A DNA stretch of 64,000 nucleotides, taken from Hirsutella rhossiliensis. Its lineage: Eukaryota; Ascomycota; Sordariomycetes; Hypocreales; Ophiocordycipitaceae. The position numbers were made by a program, and so were the translations under genes. This document shows positions 34,277-46,100 of the stretch, in pieces (position 1 is the first letter of the stretch; each line of letters begins with the position of its first letter). The stretch is taken from assembly GCF_020360975.1 (NCBI RefSeq), contig NW_025408682.1, positions 974,501 through 1,038,500 on the forward strand, given 5' to 3'. The notes under the pieces were generated by a model. The model ran no database searches and had not been told where the DNA came from. It saw only the letters and a program-made list of their open reading frames with translations.

Positions 34277-35393
34277 TCAAGCCTTGGTTGCAAATTGCGC
34301 GCGGAACCATTCCTTAGCGCTGGTGAGCTGACCCTGTTTGCTTGGCTTCCCTAAAGCCACCGCTGTTGCTCTTTTTAATTCCGCGGCAGTCTCGGTCTCG
34401 CTGGGCTCGGGGCCAAAGTAGCGGCCTCCAGTGGTTTGCGCGAAGCCAAACATAAGCTTTACGTCCTCCATCTCGGCGACCCCACAGGTGTTAAACGCCT
34501 CCCATGATGGTAAGATCGGTTGAAATCGAGACCTTTTTGCAGTCACTAGACGCTTTAATGTTAGCAAGCTATCTGCTTGGGGGGGGGGGTAACAGTTTGT
34601 ATTTACCATCTTGAAAGTCAGCAACCAGCTGGTCAAACGGCAGCAAGCAGCTCGCCCCGTGTATAACTTTGCCATTGTATCTTGCCGGATCGAGAAATAT
34701 ACCATGAACAATATCTCCAAAGTCGTCGCGGACGGTTAGGAATGGCACCTGGTTATCACCACCCCAATAGGGCACCCGGAATGTAAGATATTCCTCCTCA
34801 TCAGGGAAGTAAGGAAACCCGCCAAAGATCGGAGCAGCTTCCTTGACTAGGAAATTCTCTAAAAACCATCCGGCGTTGATTGGTACGACGGTCTCAAATT
34901 TTCCCGGTTGTCTTGCATACTGCTCAATCCTGTACTTCACTATATGCCGTCAGTATGAATGAAAGGGCGATCCATCTCAAAGTAGTTACCAACTTTCCAT
35001 GGCATTCATCTTCACTTTGCCTCCCGTCATATCGACGCATGGGGGACCTGAGCTGAAGACTAAGTGCTTTACGCCGGCCCGGGCGGCCGCGTCGACAATA
35101 ATCTTTCCCAAGTCAAACTCGGTTGGGCCCTCAGGGTCCCTCCAAATCTTGTCATCCGAGTTGAGATTGACAAATGCTCCCCAAGAACCCTGGAAAGCAG
35201 CTAGTATCTCCTCCTCGTGAAATCCATCGGCCTGGGCAATCTCTGCTCCAGCTGAAGCTAGCGTGCGGCTGGCCTCGGAGCTGGGGTTTCGTGTGATGGC
35301 ACGAACTCGGAAGGATGGGTTCTGTAGAAGAGACTGTGCGACGGATCCACCCTGCTTCCCTGTGGCCCCAAAGATGGCGATGGTGGCGGCCAT
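34277..35393 (-). CDS. NmrA-like family NAD(P)-binding protein
   Basis: Three exons on the minus strand (35393-34994, 34939-34607, 34545-34277) give 333 residues. Introns are 54 and 61 bp with GT/AG ends; intron 2 contains a run of 11 C (minus strand). The N-terminus IAIFGATGKQGGSV is the Rossmann dinucleotide motif (GATGKQG near residues 9-15). The mid part has VFSSGPPC, and the C-terminal half has YRIEQYARQPGKF, FLTVRDDFGDIV and MFGFAQTTGGRYFGPEP, which match the NmrA/HSCARG fold (atypical SDR). Such proteins act as redox sensors or as reductases in metabolite clusters; the active Tyr-Lys pair of classical SDRs is not evident. An upstream in-frame ATG at 35429 would add 12 residues; I prefer 35393, directly before the Rossmann strand. 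It lies between the NRPS-like gene and the P450s, all on one strand. Confidence 0.88.
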
Positions 35394-36312
35394 TATCGTA
35401 AGAAACAAGGTATGCGAGCTGTTGAACAACGCACGTATGACGCGGGCTTTCAGATGAGATGGGAATCGCCGGCGTTGACGGAAATTAGCTTAGGAGCTTA
35501 ATGACGCATTATATAGTACAATTGGGGTGTCTGCCGCAATCTGCCTAAGCACCACGCACTTATACATGCGACATGGCCTGGTGGTCCAGGTGTTACTTAG
35601 AGCACCCCGTGGTTAATATAGAGATGCAGAGACAGGTCGGAGGCAACCACCAGGTGGGTCAGGTGCTGTCATGCAGCATAAGAGCGCGCTAATAATATAA
35701 ATTTATATGTTATAGTCCCGCTTTTATTCTCTTAATGCTAATAATAGCTTTTAAATATATGCTATCACTTTTCTATATGCTTGGCTTATTTTTTTCTAAA
35801 GTGAAAAGTTTATATTAGTAGATAGAGTAAGATATAGGTTAAAGGAAAATAATATTATATTAGTAATAGACGACAGCCTGGTACTAAATAATTAGTACTA
35901 TTAAAATCGTAATCCTACTGAAACCCAACCAGCTAGTGCCTAGACTCAGGAAGTAAAAATAGGGGTCTTTATATATTTATCTTAACCTTTATAGCATAGC
36001 TTGGATCATTACATCATCTTTGTGTCTCAATAATCAGTAATCACTCTAATCACCCATTGATTCATCGGTCACGTAGGCCACTCGGCCGGCCGGCGATATA
36101 CTCTATTTGCCATCCTTTACTAAATGAGCTGATGAGATAGGACCAAGACCTGGTCGTATCGTAACATAATGATGCTGCTCGGGGGTTACGCTTTACCCTC
36201 GCCATGCACATAAGTTGTTAGCGGCATACTTAATATAAAGTAAAAGACTTGAGTTAACTTGAAGCTGGATAACGCCCAGACTCTCCGCCAAGTCTGCCTG
36301 AAGTACCCTGGA
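35394..36312. other. intergenic region between P450-1 and NmrA-like gene
   Basis: No supported gene. The promoter of the NmrA-like gene is on the left, with the word gctaataatataaat at 35688-35702. A short AT-rich, partly RIP-like patch (35690-35960) follows, then ordinary sequence that should include the 3' UTR of P450-1. Confidence 0.5.
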
Positions 36313-38038
36313 TCATTTGCATTCGGTTTCAGTCTTCCGCCGCACCCGAATCTTGACCTCTAGTGGAGGAACAATTGTCTGACCAACAATTGAATTGGAC
36401 GGGCGATTGTCCAACGGCTCAATCTCATAGTTGACCAATATATACCCAATCATCACCTTCATTGCATAAGAAGCAAACCAACGGCCAGGACTACAGGTGA
36501 GGGGCGGTCAGCACATGCCTGCAAAAGCGGGCTAATACTCACCAAGAATGCCGCCCATGACCAAAAGCCAGGAACTTCTCGCTTGTCGCGGGAATCGGAG
36601 TGGACGCCTTGGGTTTCCCCGTTTTCTCCTCGGTGGAACAAAATCTAAATGGCCGGTATTCATTCGGAGACTCATAGTTGCACTCGTCCCGGTGAATGCC
36701 TGTCGCCGCGACAGCGATCCACGTCCCATGGCGAAGAAGCTGGCCGTCCGGCAACCTGATCCCACCCTTCTGAACGACCCGACGAGAAAGCATGCGGTCG
36801 GAAAGTGGACTCAGGCGCAGACTCTCGCGAATAGCACTTTCGAGCTGAGGCGCCGTCCGCGATGTCAGTGCGGTTTTGGCCTCTTCACGGAGGGTTTCGT
36901 AGTATCCATGTTGTGGATCGGAGCCGAGAAGGTCGAGGAAGAAATTGTGTGTCATGGCGATGAGGACATCAACAGGTAAGAATGCCGATAGAATGGGTTA
37001 GTTGTAGGGAAATTATATGGATTTACAGCCTGGAAAGGTTGTACACTTACGACGAGAGTCAGCCGGACTATAAGCGCACTGATGCTCGGGGTTTTCCCTG
37101 GGTTGCATTTTAAGGCCAGATCCACCATCCAAGTGACCATGTCCTCGGGGGGACATTGTTTGCTTGTTTGAAGGTATACGATCCGCTGCTTGTACGTGGG
37201 GTAGAGGAAAGCTATCATTCGCAACCAGTAGTAGTAGATGGGGAGACCAGCCACGAGGCCGACAACCGGCTTAAGCAGCCACGGAACCAGTTGAGACACG
37301 GCAATCATCAGGCCGCCAGTGACCCGAGTCCAGGTCTTGACCAGATGAATATACTTGGCATCTCTGCAGAGCGAGGGCCCGAAAAAGATGCGCAAACACA
37401 CTCCAAAGATAATCGTGTCTAAGGTTTCGGCGAGATTGACCTCTCGCCATGAGCTGTCACCAGCATGGCCCAGCGCCTCACTAGCTGTATGCTCCAATTC
37501 GTCCCGAAATGCTGCTTCAGTGTTGGCGATGTTGCGAGTCAGATCATGGCGGATAGCCCTAATCAATTCCAGGTGTGCGTAGTTGTTGAACCCTGGGGCA
37601 AGGAACGGCAGAGCATGAATGTCCTCATTAGCCTTTTCATGCGACAATATATGTTCCGGTTGGCTGACCAGCCACCCGATCTGCTCAGGCGGCAGCAAGA
37701 CTTGGGGGTAGAAGCTCGGGTTCACCAGCGCGAATGGCTGTCCCTTTTTGGAATACTAATGAAGCAGGATGGATGTTGTAAGCCTGTGTATCGTGTAAAG
37801 AGACGAGTAGTGTTCAAACCTTTCCATACCCCATTTCGCTGGATCTTGATCCAAGATATTCATTGACGGTTGCCCTGAGCGCAGAGAGCGGCCCACTTGG
37901 CCTTGAGGGGTACCATTGCATCGACGCCGGCAGGCCAAGATAGCCAAGCCAAGGGCATAATAAAACCAGGCAGAGGAGAAAGAACAGTGCCGCAAAAATC
38001 TGCAAGGCCAAGCCGGCTTTAACGTCTGGAAGCTCCAT
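36313..38038 (-). CDS. cytochrome P450 (P450-1), intron 2 acceptor apparently lost
   Basis: Four exons (38038-37820, 37755-37051, 36985-36543, 36490-36313) total 515 codons, all in frame. The N-terminus has a membrane anchor (about residues 8-32, Leu/Phe/Ala-rich) followed by a Pro/Gly hinge. RESLR gives the ExxR of helix K, NEYRPFRF the meander, and FGHGRHSCPGRW the haem loop; the Cys codon is split by intron 3 (52 bp). The exon 2/3 junction is inferred by comparison with P450-2: donor gtaagt and branch-like actaac are present, but the expected acceptor dinucleotide at 36986-36987 is CG, not AG. No other usable AG lies nearby. Retaining the intron introduces a stop before the haem loop. Either this gene is newly disabled, it uses a rare acceptor, or the base is wrong. 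An ER-bound monooxygenase of the cluster; substrate unknown. Confidence 0.85.
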
Positions 38039-40039
38039 GGTGGAGTTTGAAGAGGTCTCCTGCCTTTTTTTGTCAAATGGTCAAGAATGCACTTCCTAGC
38101 TAGTAGACCGTGGGTAGTTTCCTACTTTTTGACGTTAAACCCGCCGCTAAATCTGCCCTTGTATCTGGACTGTATGCTTACGGGTGCGTAAATTATATAT
38201 TTCTAATGACGGTAAACTCCCAAATTCGCTAACCACTGGGCTCCCGATGCCACGCCCTAGGGTGTAGGGAGCATATATGAAGTATTCGTATGTCCTGCAG
38301 GGAAACGCGCCGTGCCCACCCGTCAATCAACGGCATGCATGTGTGGCGCTCCCCATGCTCCGATGTTTCCGAGATTTTCGTCGTCAGCTATGCAAGGCTA
38401 GAAGCGGCATGCGGCCCAGGTGGCAAAGCAATATCCGTGCCGTGCCGAACCGAGCTGACGTGTGCTTCGTGATCTGATACATCGTTACTACGTCTCGGCT
38501 CGTTGGACCAACAAAGCCGGTGTTGGCTCATTTCTTTGTGATGCCCGCGCTACAGAGCAAATGGGCCTTTATCGGGTGGTCTTCTCTTACTTGACATGTC
38601 AGACGGCATATTGCGTGTAATAACCTTAAAAAGTAAGCCCAGGTTTTGCAGGTTGGTGCAGCTGACATGCCGCCGTCTGCTTGCAGCGTCCATGCCGGAT
38701 AGCCGTCTGATAGGGGAATGTAGGAGGTATCGCACACCAAACCTCCTCCGGTGCCTTGACATCACCGTAAGAATTTAGTGTAGAGTGCAGGAGTATAGCC
38801 GTGTCAGATAAGTGTAACGCTTTATTAATTCTGAGTTTTATGCAGTGGACCCCGCTGTACCAGTCCTCTTGATGGAGTAGGAAGGATTGTAGCAGGAAGG
38901 GTCCAGCAAGGGAAAAGAGGGGTACAAAAAAGACCGTCTATGGGGACGAGAAGAGGGGAGGGAACATAGACCTTAGTTCGTCTCTTGGTCTTTTCCTCTT
39001 TCTCTTCTGTCACCGGCTCCGCGTTGCGGAGCCGGTGGCTATAACAACGTCTTGAAGGCGAATGAAGTTCAAGCTCGAGCTTTCTTGCTTGGCTCTATAT
39101 AGACAACACAAAGGCACCTGCTTACGAAACAAACATCAGTCGGCCTTTTCCATTTACTGTACTATACACACAGAATAGAAAGCTCCCAAGCCCTGCTTGG
39201 GGAGCACAGTGGAAGGTGTAGGAGTCTCAGAGATGAATTTAGTGATGCATGTCTTGGTCTATCGAGGCAAGTGAGGGGCTTTATATAGGTACATATACCC
39301 TCTATAACTGGCTGAAGAGGGCGATGAGATGTTCCTATACACGAGTCACGCCCTCCGCACGTCCCTCTGCTGGCCCCTTTTCCAGCTCTTCGGCCCTCTA
39401 GGCTCGGCTCTCCTTAACAAAAGCCTATTGCTTGCAAGAGAGCAGCAATTACACATTGCATTTGGGCTGGAACCTTCGCCTACGGGAGAAAGACGCTTTA
39501 GAAGCTCAAAGGAAAAAAGAAGCTCTATAAGAGGAACACCAAAATGTTTATCGACAATAACGGCACGAAGTACTAGCTTAAAACTACACCTTAGCGTCGG
39601 TACTGGAGCCGACGAAAGATCTGGCAGCCAGGCTGGCTAGAAAGGTGCCTATCGACGTCGGTATCACACACGAACGAATCGGCAATCATCCATTCAAAAA
39701 CAATGCTGGTAGAATGATATGGTGCACGTGGGCCCAAGGCTGACCTCTGACACAATTCAGACCAAGTACTACAGCTAATGGAATTTGTTTTAATTCCCGT
39801 TGCACTGCCGGCGTAACTGGCCCGCTGGCCAGAAGGCAGGTGGTGGAGTGAATAAGGTACCTCCCCTTCCCCTTTGTCTCAGCAGCGTTTACATTCTGTA
39901 CGTATACGAACACATTCATAGAGCGATGTGGCAAATCACCTGCTTTAGTGGTGTATATACCAGGAGCTCCGGTTGTCCCTCAATAGCATTGTTGCAGGTT
40001 GCTAGTGTAATATAAGAACAACAAACTAAGCTGACGAGA
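38039..40039. other. 2-kb intergenic region between the two P450 genes
   Basis: Upstream of P450-1 lie two blocks (38404-38470 and 38650-38755) that also occur, in the same order, upstream of the NRPS-like gene. A perfect 12-bp-arm hairpin is at 39011-39037. Around 39440-39540 a reading with an R-E-K-D-A-L-E-A-Q-R-K-K-E-A-L stretch resembles the charged tail of pogo/Fot-type transposases, but only about 30 codons are visible before a stop. No complete gene is supported. Confidence 0.5.
39011..39037. repeat. perfect hairpin, 12-bp GC-rich arms, 3-nt loop
   Basis: caccggctccgc (39011-39022), loop gtt, then gcggagccggtg (39026-39037). The arms are exactly complementary. It is in the gap between the P450 genes; role unknown. 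Confidence 0.9.
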
Positions 40040-41799
40040 TTAGGAGGCGAATTTTCTCATGCGAATAATAGGGGCCATAGGCGGGACATTGATATCTGCA
40101 AAGATAGTATTGCTCGGCCGCTTCTCTAAAGGCTCGATCTCATAATTCACCAAAAGGTACGCTATAACCACTTTCATGACGTGGAATGAATACCATCGTC
40201 CCGGGCTCAAAGCACAGTTAGAGAAATGTGCTTGCAGCAGACTGTCAGAGAAGCACTTACCAGGCGTGTCGCCCATGCCCAAACACAAAATACTTTCCGC
40301 TTGTCAGCGGCAGCGTAGGGCCCTTGTCAGTCTCACTCTCGGCAAGCTTCGAAACCCATCGGAAAGGCTTAAAGCTCCTTGCTTCCTCGAACGAGTCGTC
40401 ATCGCTTTGGATGTCGCCCGACGAAAGACACAGCCATGTTCCCCGGGGGACTCTATGTCCATCCGGCAGCACAATCCCGCCCGCACAGTCGACTTGGCGA
40501 TGTAGGGCTCGTGAGGATAGGGAATTCATCCGCAAGCTTTCTCGGAGAGCACTGTCGATGTGGTTCAATGCATGCGAGATGGGCTGGCCCGCCGTCTTAT
40601 TCTTGGCAAACGCTGCTTTAGCCTCGTCGCGGAGGGTTTGGAAGTAGCCAAGCTTCGGATCGGAACCCGCGAGGTCCAGTAGGTTGTTGGTGCAAGCCGC
40701 AACGAGGTTGTCTGTGGGCAAGAAAGCCTGCAAACCATTAGCTGGCGGACTAGACGTCAACCGCGGTCATTCTGCATACGATGGGACACTCACCAAGACC
40801 CCCACCCACGTAACCAATCCCTTCGGAGTTACCGCCTTAGGACCGACGCCGGAAAGGATTGCCCGTGACATCCAGGTTATCAGATCTTCTGGCGCATCTT
40901 TCAGCACGCTCCCCATTTCTCCCTCCTCCATTCTTAACATATCCATCCGATCCTTAAATAGCGGACCAAGCCACCGCTGGAGACGAAGGAGATGCCAGTA
41001 GACTGGCAAACTCGCGAATGCCGCCATAACCCGTCTGAGGGGCCACGGAGTAAGAGAACCCACCACGCCCATGGCCGTCCCAAGTGAGCGGCCATATCCT
41101 CGAACACATTCCATGTACCTGTCGTCCCGGCAGAGTGGAAGTCCCACATAGATCCGCTGAACGATTTGATAAATGACTTTCTCCAGGACGGCCATGAGGT
41201 TAATTTCCTGCCAGGACTCTGTCTCGTCCAGTAGTTGCCCCAGGACATGTTGCATCTCTTCTAGGACGGCCTGCTCCGTTTCGGCGATGTTGCGGCTGAG
41301 GTTGTTCTGTAGTACTTTGGAGAAGGCGTGGAGTCCTGTTTCATCGAACATAGGCAGGATATAAGGCAATGCGTCTGCGTCTTCGCCGGCTTTGGTGTGA
41401 GACAGCACGTTCTCTGGCTGGCTTATGAGCCATCGAACCTGATTAGGTGGCAAGATAACTTGAGGACGAAAGTTGATATTGAGCAGCGAAAATGACTGTC
41501 CATTTTTGGAGTACTGTAGGCCGGGGAAATGGTTAGCACAAGTTGTCCATGCTCGGTGGCGTAGATGATCCAACCAGTTGGTATCCTCTCGATGCAGTTT
41601 CGGGTCCCGCCCAAACTTCCTTTAGGCATGCCCGAAGTGCCGATATTGGCCCGTCAACATGGATGGGCGATTTGATGGACGATGGTAATCTGGTGTACCC
41701 GATCCAGGGACATAGTAGCACCAGTAACACGGCAGTACCGATCACAGGGGCCGCAATTTGCAGGACAGAGGCAATGCTGGGCAGCCAGGCCTCCATCAT
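40040..41799 (-). CDS. cytochrome P450 (P450-2), intact paralogue of P450-1
   Basis: Four exons (41799-41575, 41513-40794, 40727-40261, 40205-40040) total 526 codons. Introns are 61, 66 and 55 bp at the same positions and phases as in P450-1, including the split haem Cys codon. The N-terminal anchor is LLVLLCPWIGY. Helix K has RESLRMN, and the haem loop reads FGHGRHACPGRW. Where most P450s have the helix-I A/G-G-x-D/E-T/S motif, this protein has AFLPTDNL (AFLPVDVL in P450-1), a feature shared by the pair. It is an ER-anchored monooxygenase that needs a P450 reductase partner. Sharing both intron positions and sequence with P450-1 shows a tandem duplication. It is likely to oxidise the product of the NRPS-like enzyme or a co-clustered metabolite; substrate not predictable. 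Confidence 0.93.
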
Positions 41800-43190
41800 T
41801 CTGTCCGGTGTACGTCGTAACGACTGAGTTACTAATTCGTAGTCCGGCTTTCAAGTTTCAATATCAGCGTCGCAACTGCACAAGGCCGCGGGACAGAAGT
41901 GCAAAGTATCGTAGTGGCATTAGGTTGAAATATATCTATCTCGAGGATTTATAAAGCATATCTTGGCACTGGCGGAAGCTCGATCTACAGTGTCGCTTGA
42001 TATATCGTAGAGTATTTGATATTGTCCCATCGGACGGTTAACAGGCGGTCGACAGTGCAGCGGCAGAGGATGACTGCCTTTGGGGCCAAAGTGATCCATA
42101 CGAGACTCTGGATGACGCTAGGGAAACCATCCCGATAAATTAAGGCCGATGCTACGTCAGGAAATGCTACGGGGCGGTCGGAGGCCGCGGCAGCCGCGGG
42201 CGCCGAGCCGCTTACAGGCAGGTTGTCGGCAAGGAGCCCCACCACATACACGAGCGAATCGGGAAGCGTTAGTGATTAGTTTCCGTGAGGCTACTGGGCT
42301 CCAGACTAGTGCATCTTCCTGCAGAGGGCTGACTCCTGGGGTGCCTGTAATGAGTGCTACTACGTATATTATACTTTAAACAGGCAATCAGTCCGTAGCT
42401 GGAGCATTACAGATTGAATCGGGCTCGATACGGCTATTGCGTAGAAGTTTTTAGATGACCCGCTATGTCATAGCCATCCTTGGCAGTTGAACCAAGGAGG
42501 TTTGCAGGGTAGCGCGGCCACTGTTTTACGTACCCACTGGACCAAGACTCGTCCAACGAATAAAGATAAATAATAGAATATTCTTTCTTAACGTTACAAG
42601 TATATAAGTAGATCTTATATATATGGGGGTTTTTAATAATAAAAATAAGCTAAAAGCAAACACTCAGATTAAAGGCAGTTGGCTTCCTATTTCTACTATT
42701 TAGCGCTCTCTTGCCTACCACGTCGCAGCTATTTATCAGCTCAACACGGGGTCGCCCCGTGATAGCTACAACAGTCTCACGGCCACGCCCCTTGCATTGC
42801 GGCGTATGCCCTGGCGTGTAAAGAGAGCGAGAGAGATAGAATTGACTGGGCAAAAGCTCCCCTTCCCAGATCATCCGTCTGCAACTCTGCATGCTCGGCC
42901 GCTCATGTGCACAGCTAACGCCCGTCTGTCTGAGCCACCTTTCTGGGCCTTGTCTTGGGTGCTGCGCTACGTTGCTGTTGTCAGATCATTGTCATCATCC
43001 ACGGCTCAGCCGAGGCCAGTCCTCAGACTGCCTACTTGTTGAACAAAATCTCTTCCACTGCCTCCCCTCCCACCTCCTCTTGTTAGCCAAACTCTCCAGG
43101 CACGGGAAACGCGCTGAATTTCTCTGCTCCTTGCAGACTAGGTGAGGAGAGAAAATTGACCGGCACGAGCCAAGGGGAACCGCAACGGCC
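41800..43190. other. divergent promoter region between P450-2 and the ABC transporter gene
   Basis: About 1.4 kb separates the minus-strand P450-2 from the plus-strand ABC gene, so it must hold both promoters. An AT-rich patch lies at 42560-42660. A small inverted repeat, cacgggg/ccccgtg, lies at 42745-42761. An 88-codon minus frame at 41985-42251 shows no recognisable domain and is not annotated. Confidence 0.5.
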
Positions 43191-46100
43191 ATGCCGTCGA
43201 GCGAAGAAGGCGAGCAGCACGCCCTCGCGGCCGACACGGGGCCCATGGCGCCTCGGACCGCGTCCGTGGAGGGATGCAACGCAGGCGACGGGGGCGCCGT
43301 GGGTGGGAAGAGAGGCGACGGCGACGGCGGTGGCCCACAAGACTCGTCGTCGAGCTTCAAGTATCTGCTAGTATGTCTTCCCCTTCTTGCTTCCCTTCTC
43401 CCGGCTCTCGTGGCTCATGGTCAGGGAAAAAGGAGGCGATGAGCAGAGGGAGGGAGGAGAGGAGAATGAAGGTATGACTAACGATGGTCCGTCACAGCGA
43501 GTCTTTGCATACAACGACGCCATGGGCTGGGTCATGAACGCCGTCGCGCTCGCCTGTGTCGTCGTCTCGGGCACCGCCCTGCCCCTTATGGACATTGTCT
43601 TTGGCCAGTTCGTCAACGTCTTCAACGGCTTTGTAGCTGGTACCATGTCGCCGGCCGCCTACCGCGCCGAGGTGGCCCGCTACTCGTACGCCTCCTTTGC
43701 CGGCCTCCCTGAGTTCTTAGGCTGACTGGCTGCCGGGAACCAGACTGTATTTCGTCTACATCTTCATCGGCAAATTTGCGCTAACGTACATCTGGACGGT
43801 ATGGCTGTGCCCACTCCCTTTCGTCCCCATATCCACGACAGGCCGGGCTTATAAGAGGACAAAAACAGGTCCTGGTCAACGTGACAGCCATCCAGGCGAC
43901 CAAGAAACTACGAGTCGATTTTCTGCGACAGCTTCTGCGGCAGGAAATGGCGTTCTTTGACACGCCATCAATGTCGACGTCAAGCCAGATTACAACCAAC
44001 AGCAACCTCATCAATATAGGCATCTCAGAGAAGCTAGGGCTAACCATCCAAGGCGTGGCCAGCTTTATAACGGCCTTTATCGTGGCCTTTGCCGTGCAGT
44101 GGAAGTTAACGCTTATCGTGGTAGCCATTGTGCCTCTAAACCTGGCGGTAACAGTAGCCTGCATTATGCGTGATGCCTGGCTCGAGTATAACATGTTTGA
44201 AATTTACAGCGAGAGCGGGAGCCTAGCTGAGGAGGCGCTGGTCTCGATCCGCACTGCCCATGCCTTCTGGGCCTTCCCCGGCCTCGTCCGCCGCTTTGGG
44301 GCCATCCTCGACCGCGCCAAGCGCGTTGGTGACAAGAAATCGCTTGTTTACGCTATCCTTTTCCCCGTCGAGTTCTTTTGCGTTATTTCCGGATACGCGC
44401 TCGCCTTCTGGCAAGGCATGCGGATGTACTCGTCAGGCGAGATCCAGAACCCGGGCACTGTGGTGACGTGAGCCTCCTCCCCTCCCCGAACGCGTCTTGC
44501 CATCGCTCTCTTTAAGACTCCTGCCAGGCTTGGGAGAGCTATGCCATAAAGCTTTCATATGCCATTCCGCTAACCACATGGCCTGACTTGGCCTTCTTCG
44601 ACAGCGTCATCTTCGCCGTCCTCGTAGCCGCGCAGGCCCTCACCCAGGTGGCCCCCCAGACCATGGCTATCTCCAGGGCGGCGGCCGCGGCGCAGGACGT
44701 CTTCGCAATTATTGACCGCCAGTCAGCTACTGACTCGCTGTCGCACGACGGCGAGCGCATCCCCGACTTCCAGGGCGACATCCGGCTGCGCGGTGTGCGC
44801 TTTGCCTACCCGTCGCGGCCAGGCGCCGCCGTCCTGCGCGGGCTTGACCTCGACGTGCCGGCAGGCCGGACTACAGCTCTTGTCGGCCCTAGTGGATGCG
44901 GCAAGAGCACTATCTTCGGCATCCTCGAGCGCTGGTACCCTGTTGAAGCTGGCTCTACAGTCACGTTCGACGGCCGCGACCTTGCCGGGCTCAACCTGCA
45001 GTGGCTGCGCACGCAGGTTCGGCTGGTGCACCAGGAGCCAACGCTGTTTAGCGGCACTGTCTTCCAGAATGTCGCTGACGGGCTCACTGGTATAAACACA
45101 GAGTGCCTTGATTGCGCGGAGAGGATGCGGCTGGTGACTGAGGCGTGCAAGGCGGCCTACGCGCACGACTTTATCGAGAGCCTGCCAAATGTAAGGGAAA
45201 GACCGTCCTTTTCCTATCTATGGCCGTTACTTGCTCCGCGGTTCTGCTCACCTTGCATCCTCTGCTAGGGCTATGAGACGAAGATTGGCGAGCGCGGCGC
45301 GTCACTCTCGGGCGGGCAGAAGCAACGCATCGTTATTGCGCGCAGCATTATCTCGAACCCTAAGGTACTGCTCCTCGACGAGGCCACAAGCGCTCTTGAC
45401 CCTAGCGCCGAAAAAATCGTGCAGGCTGCCCTTAATAACGTCGCCCGGGGCCGGACCATGGTAGTGATCGCGCACCGGCTCTCAACGGTGCGCGACGCCG
45501 ACAACATCGTTGTCATGTCCAAGGGTCAGGCGGTCGAGAGCGGCTCACACGCACAGCTGCTTGCACGCGGCGGCGCCTACGCACGCCTTGTGCAGGCGCA
45601 GGACCTGGGCCAGGGGGCCGACCGGGCCGACGGTGACGACGACGCCGCCGCCCCGGCCAAGGGCGCGGCGCCGGCAGCCCTTGAACTGACGCCGACGCGC
45701 AGCTCGGCGGCGCCCGGGGCGGCGGCGCAGGGTGGCGACGGGCGGTACGGCCTGCTGCACGGCCTGCTGCTCATCCTGCGCGAGCAGCGGCCGCTGTGGT
45801 GGCACTTGGCGGCAACGCTCGTGTGCTGCGTCGTCGGCGGCGGCACCTACCCGGCGCTCGCCATCCTCGTGTCCAAGGCTATAGTGGCCTTCCAGACGGT
45901 CGACGTAGCGCGCGGCAACTTTTTCGCCCTGCTCTTCTTCGTGATCGCACTAGTCAACTTCGTGGCGTATCTGTTTGTCGGGTGGTTCGCCAACGTGCTC
46001 GCCCAGGTAGGTTTCCGCCTATATCTCTGTCCCTCTTTGTTTCTCATACTTCGGGCAGGGTATCTCCCAACTAACTCAGCTGTCTCTATAGACGGTAATG

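Noticed and set aside
39440..39540. Possible pogo/Fot-type transposase tail
   Set aside because: Only about 30 charged codons are visible before a stop, without a DDE core or terminal repeats; too little to annotate as an element.
41985..42251. 88-codon minus ORF upstream of P450-2
   Set aside because: No domain, no splice continuation in frame, and it lies in a divergent promoter region.
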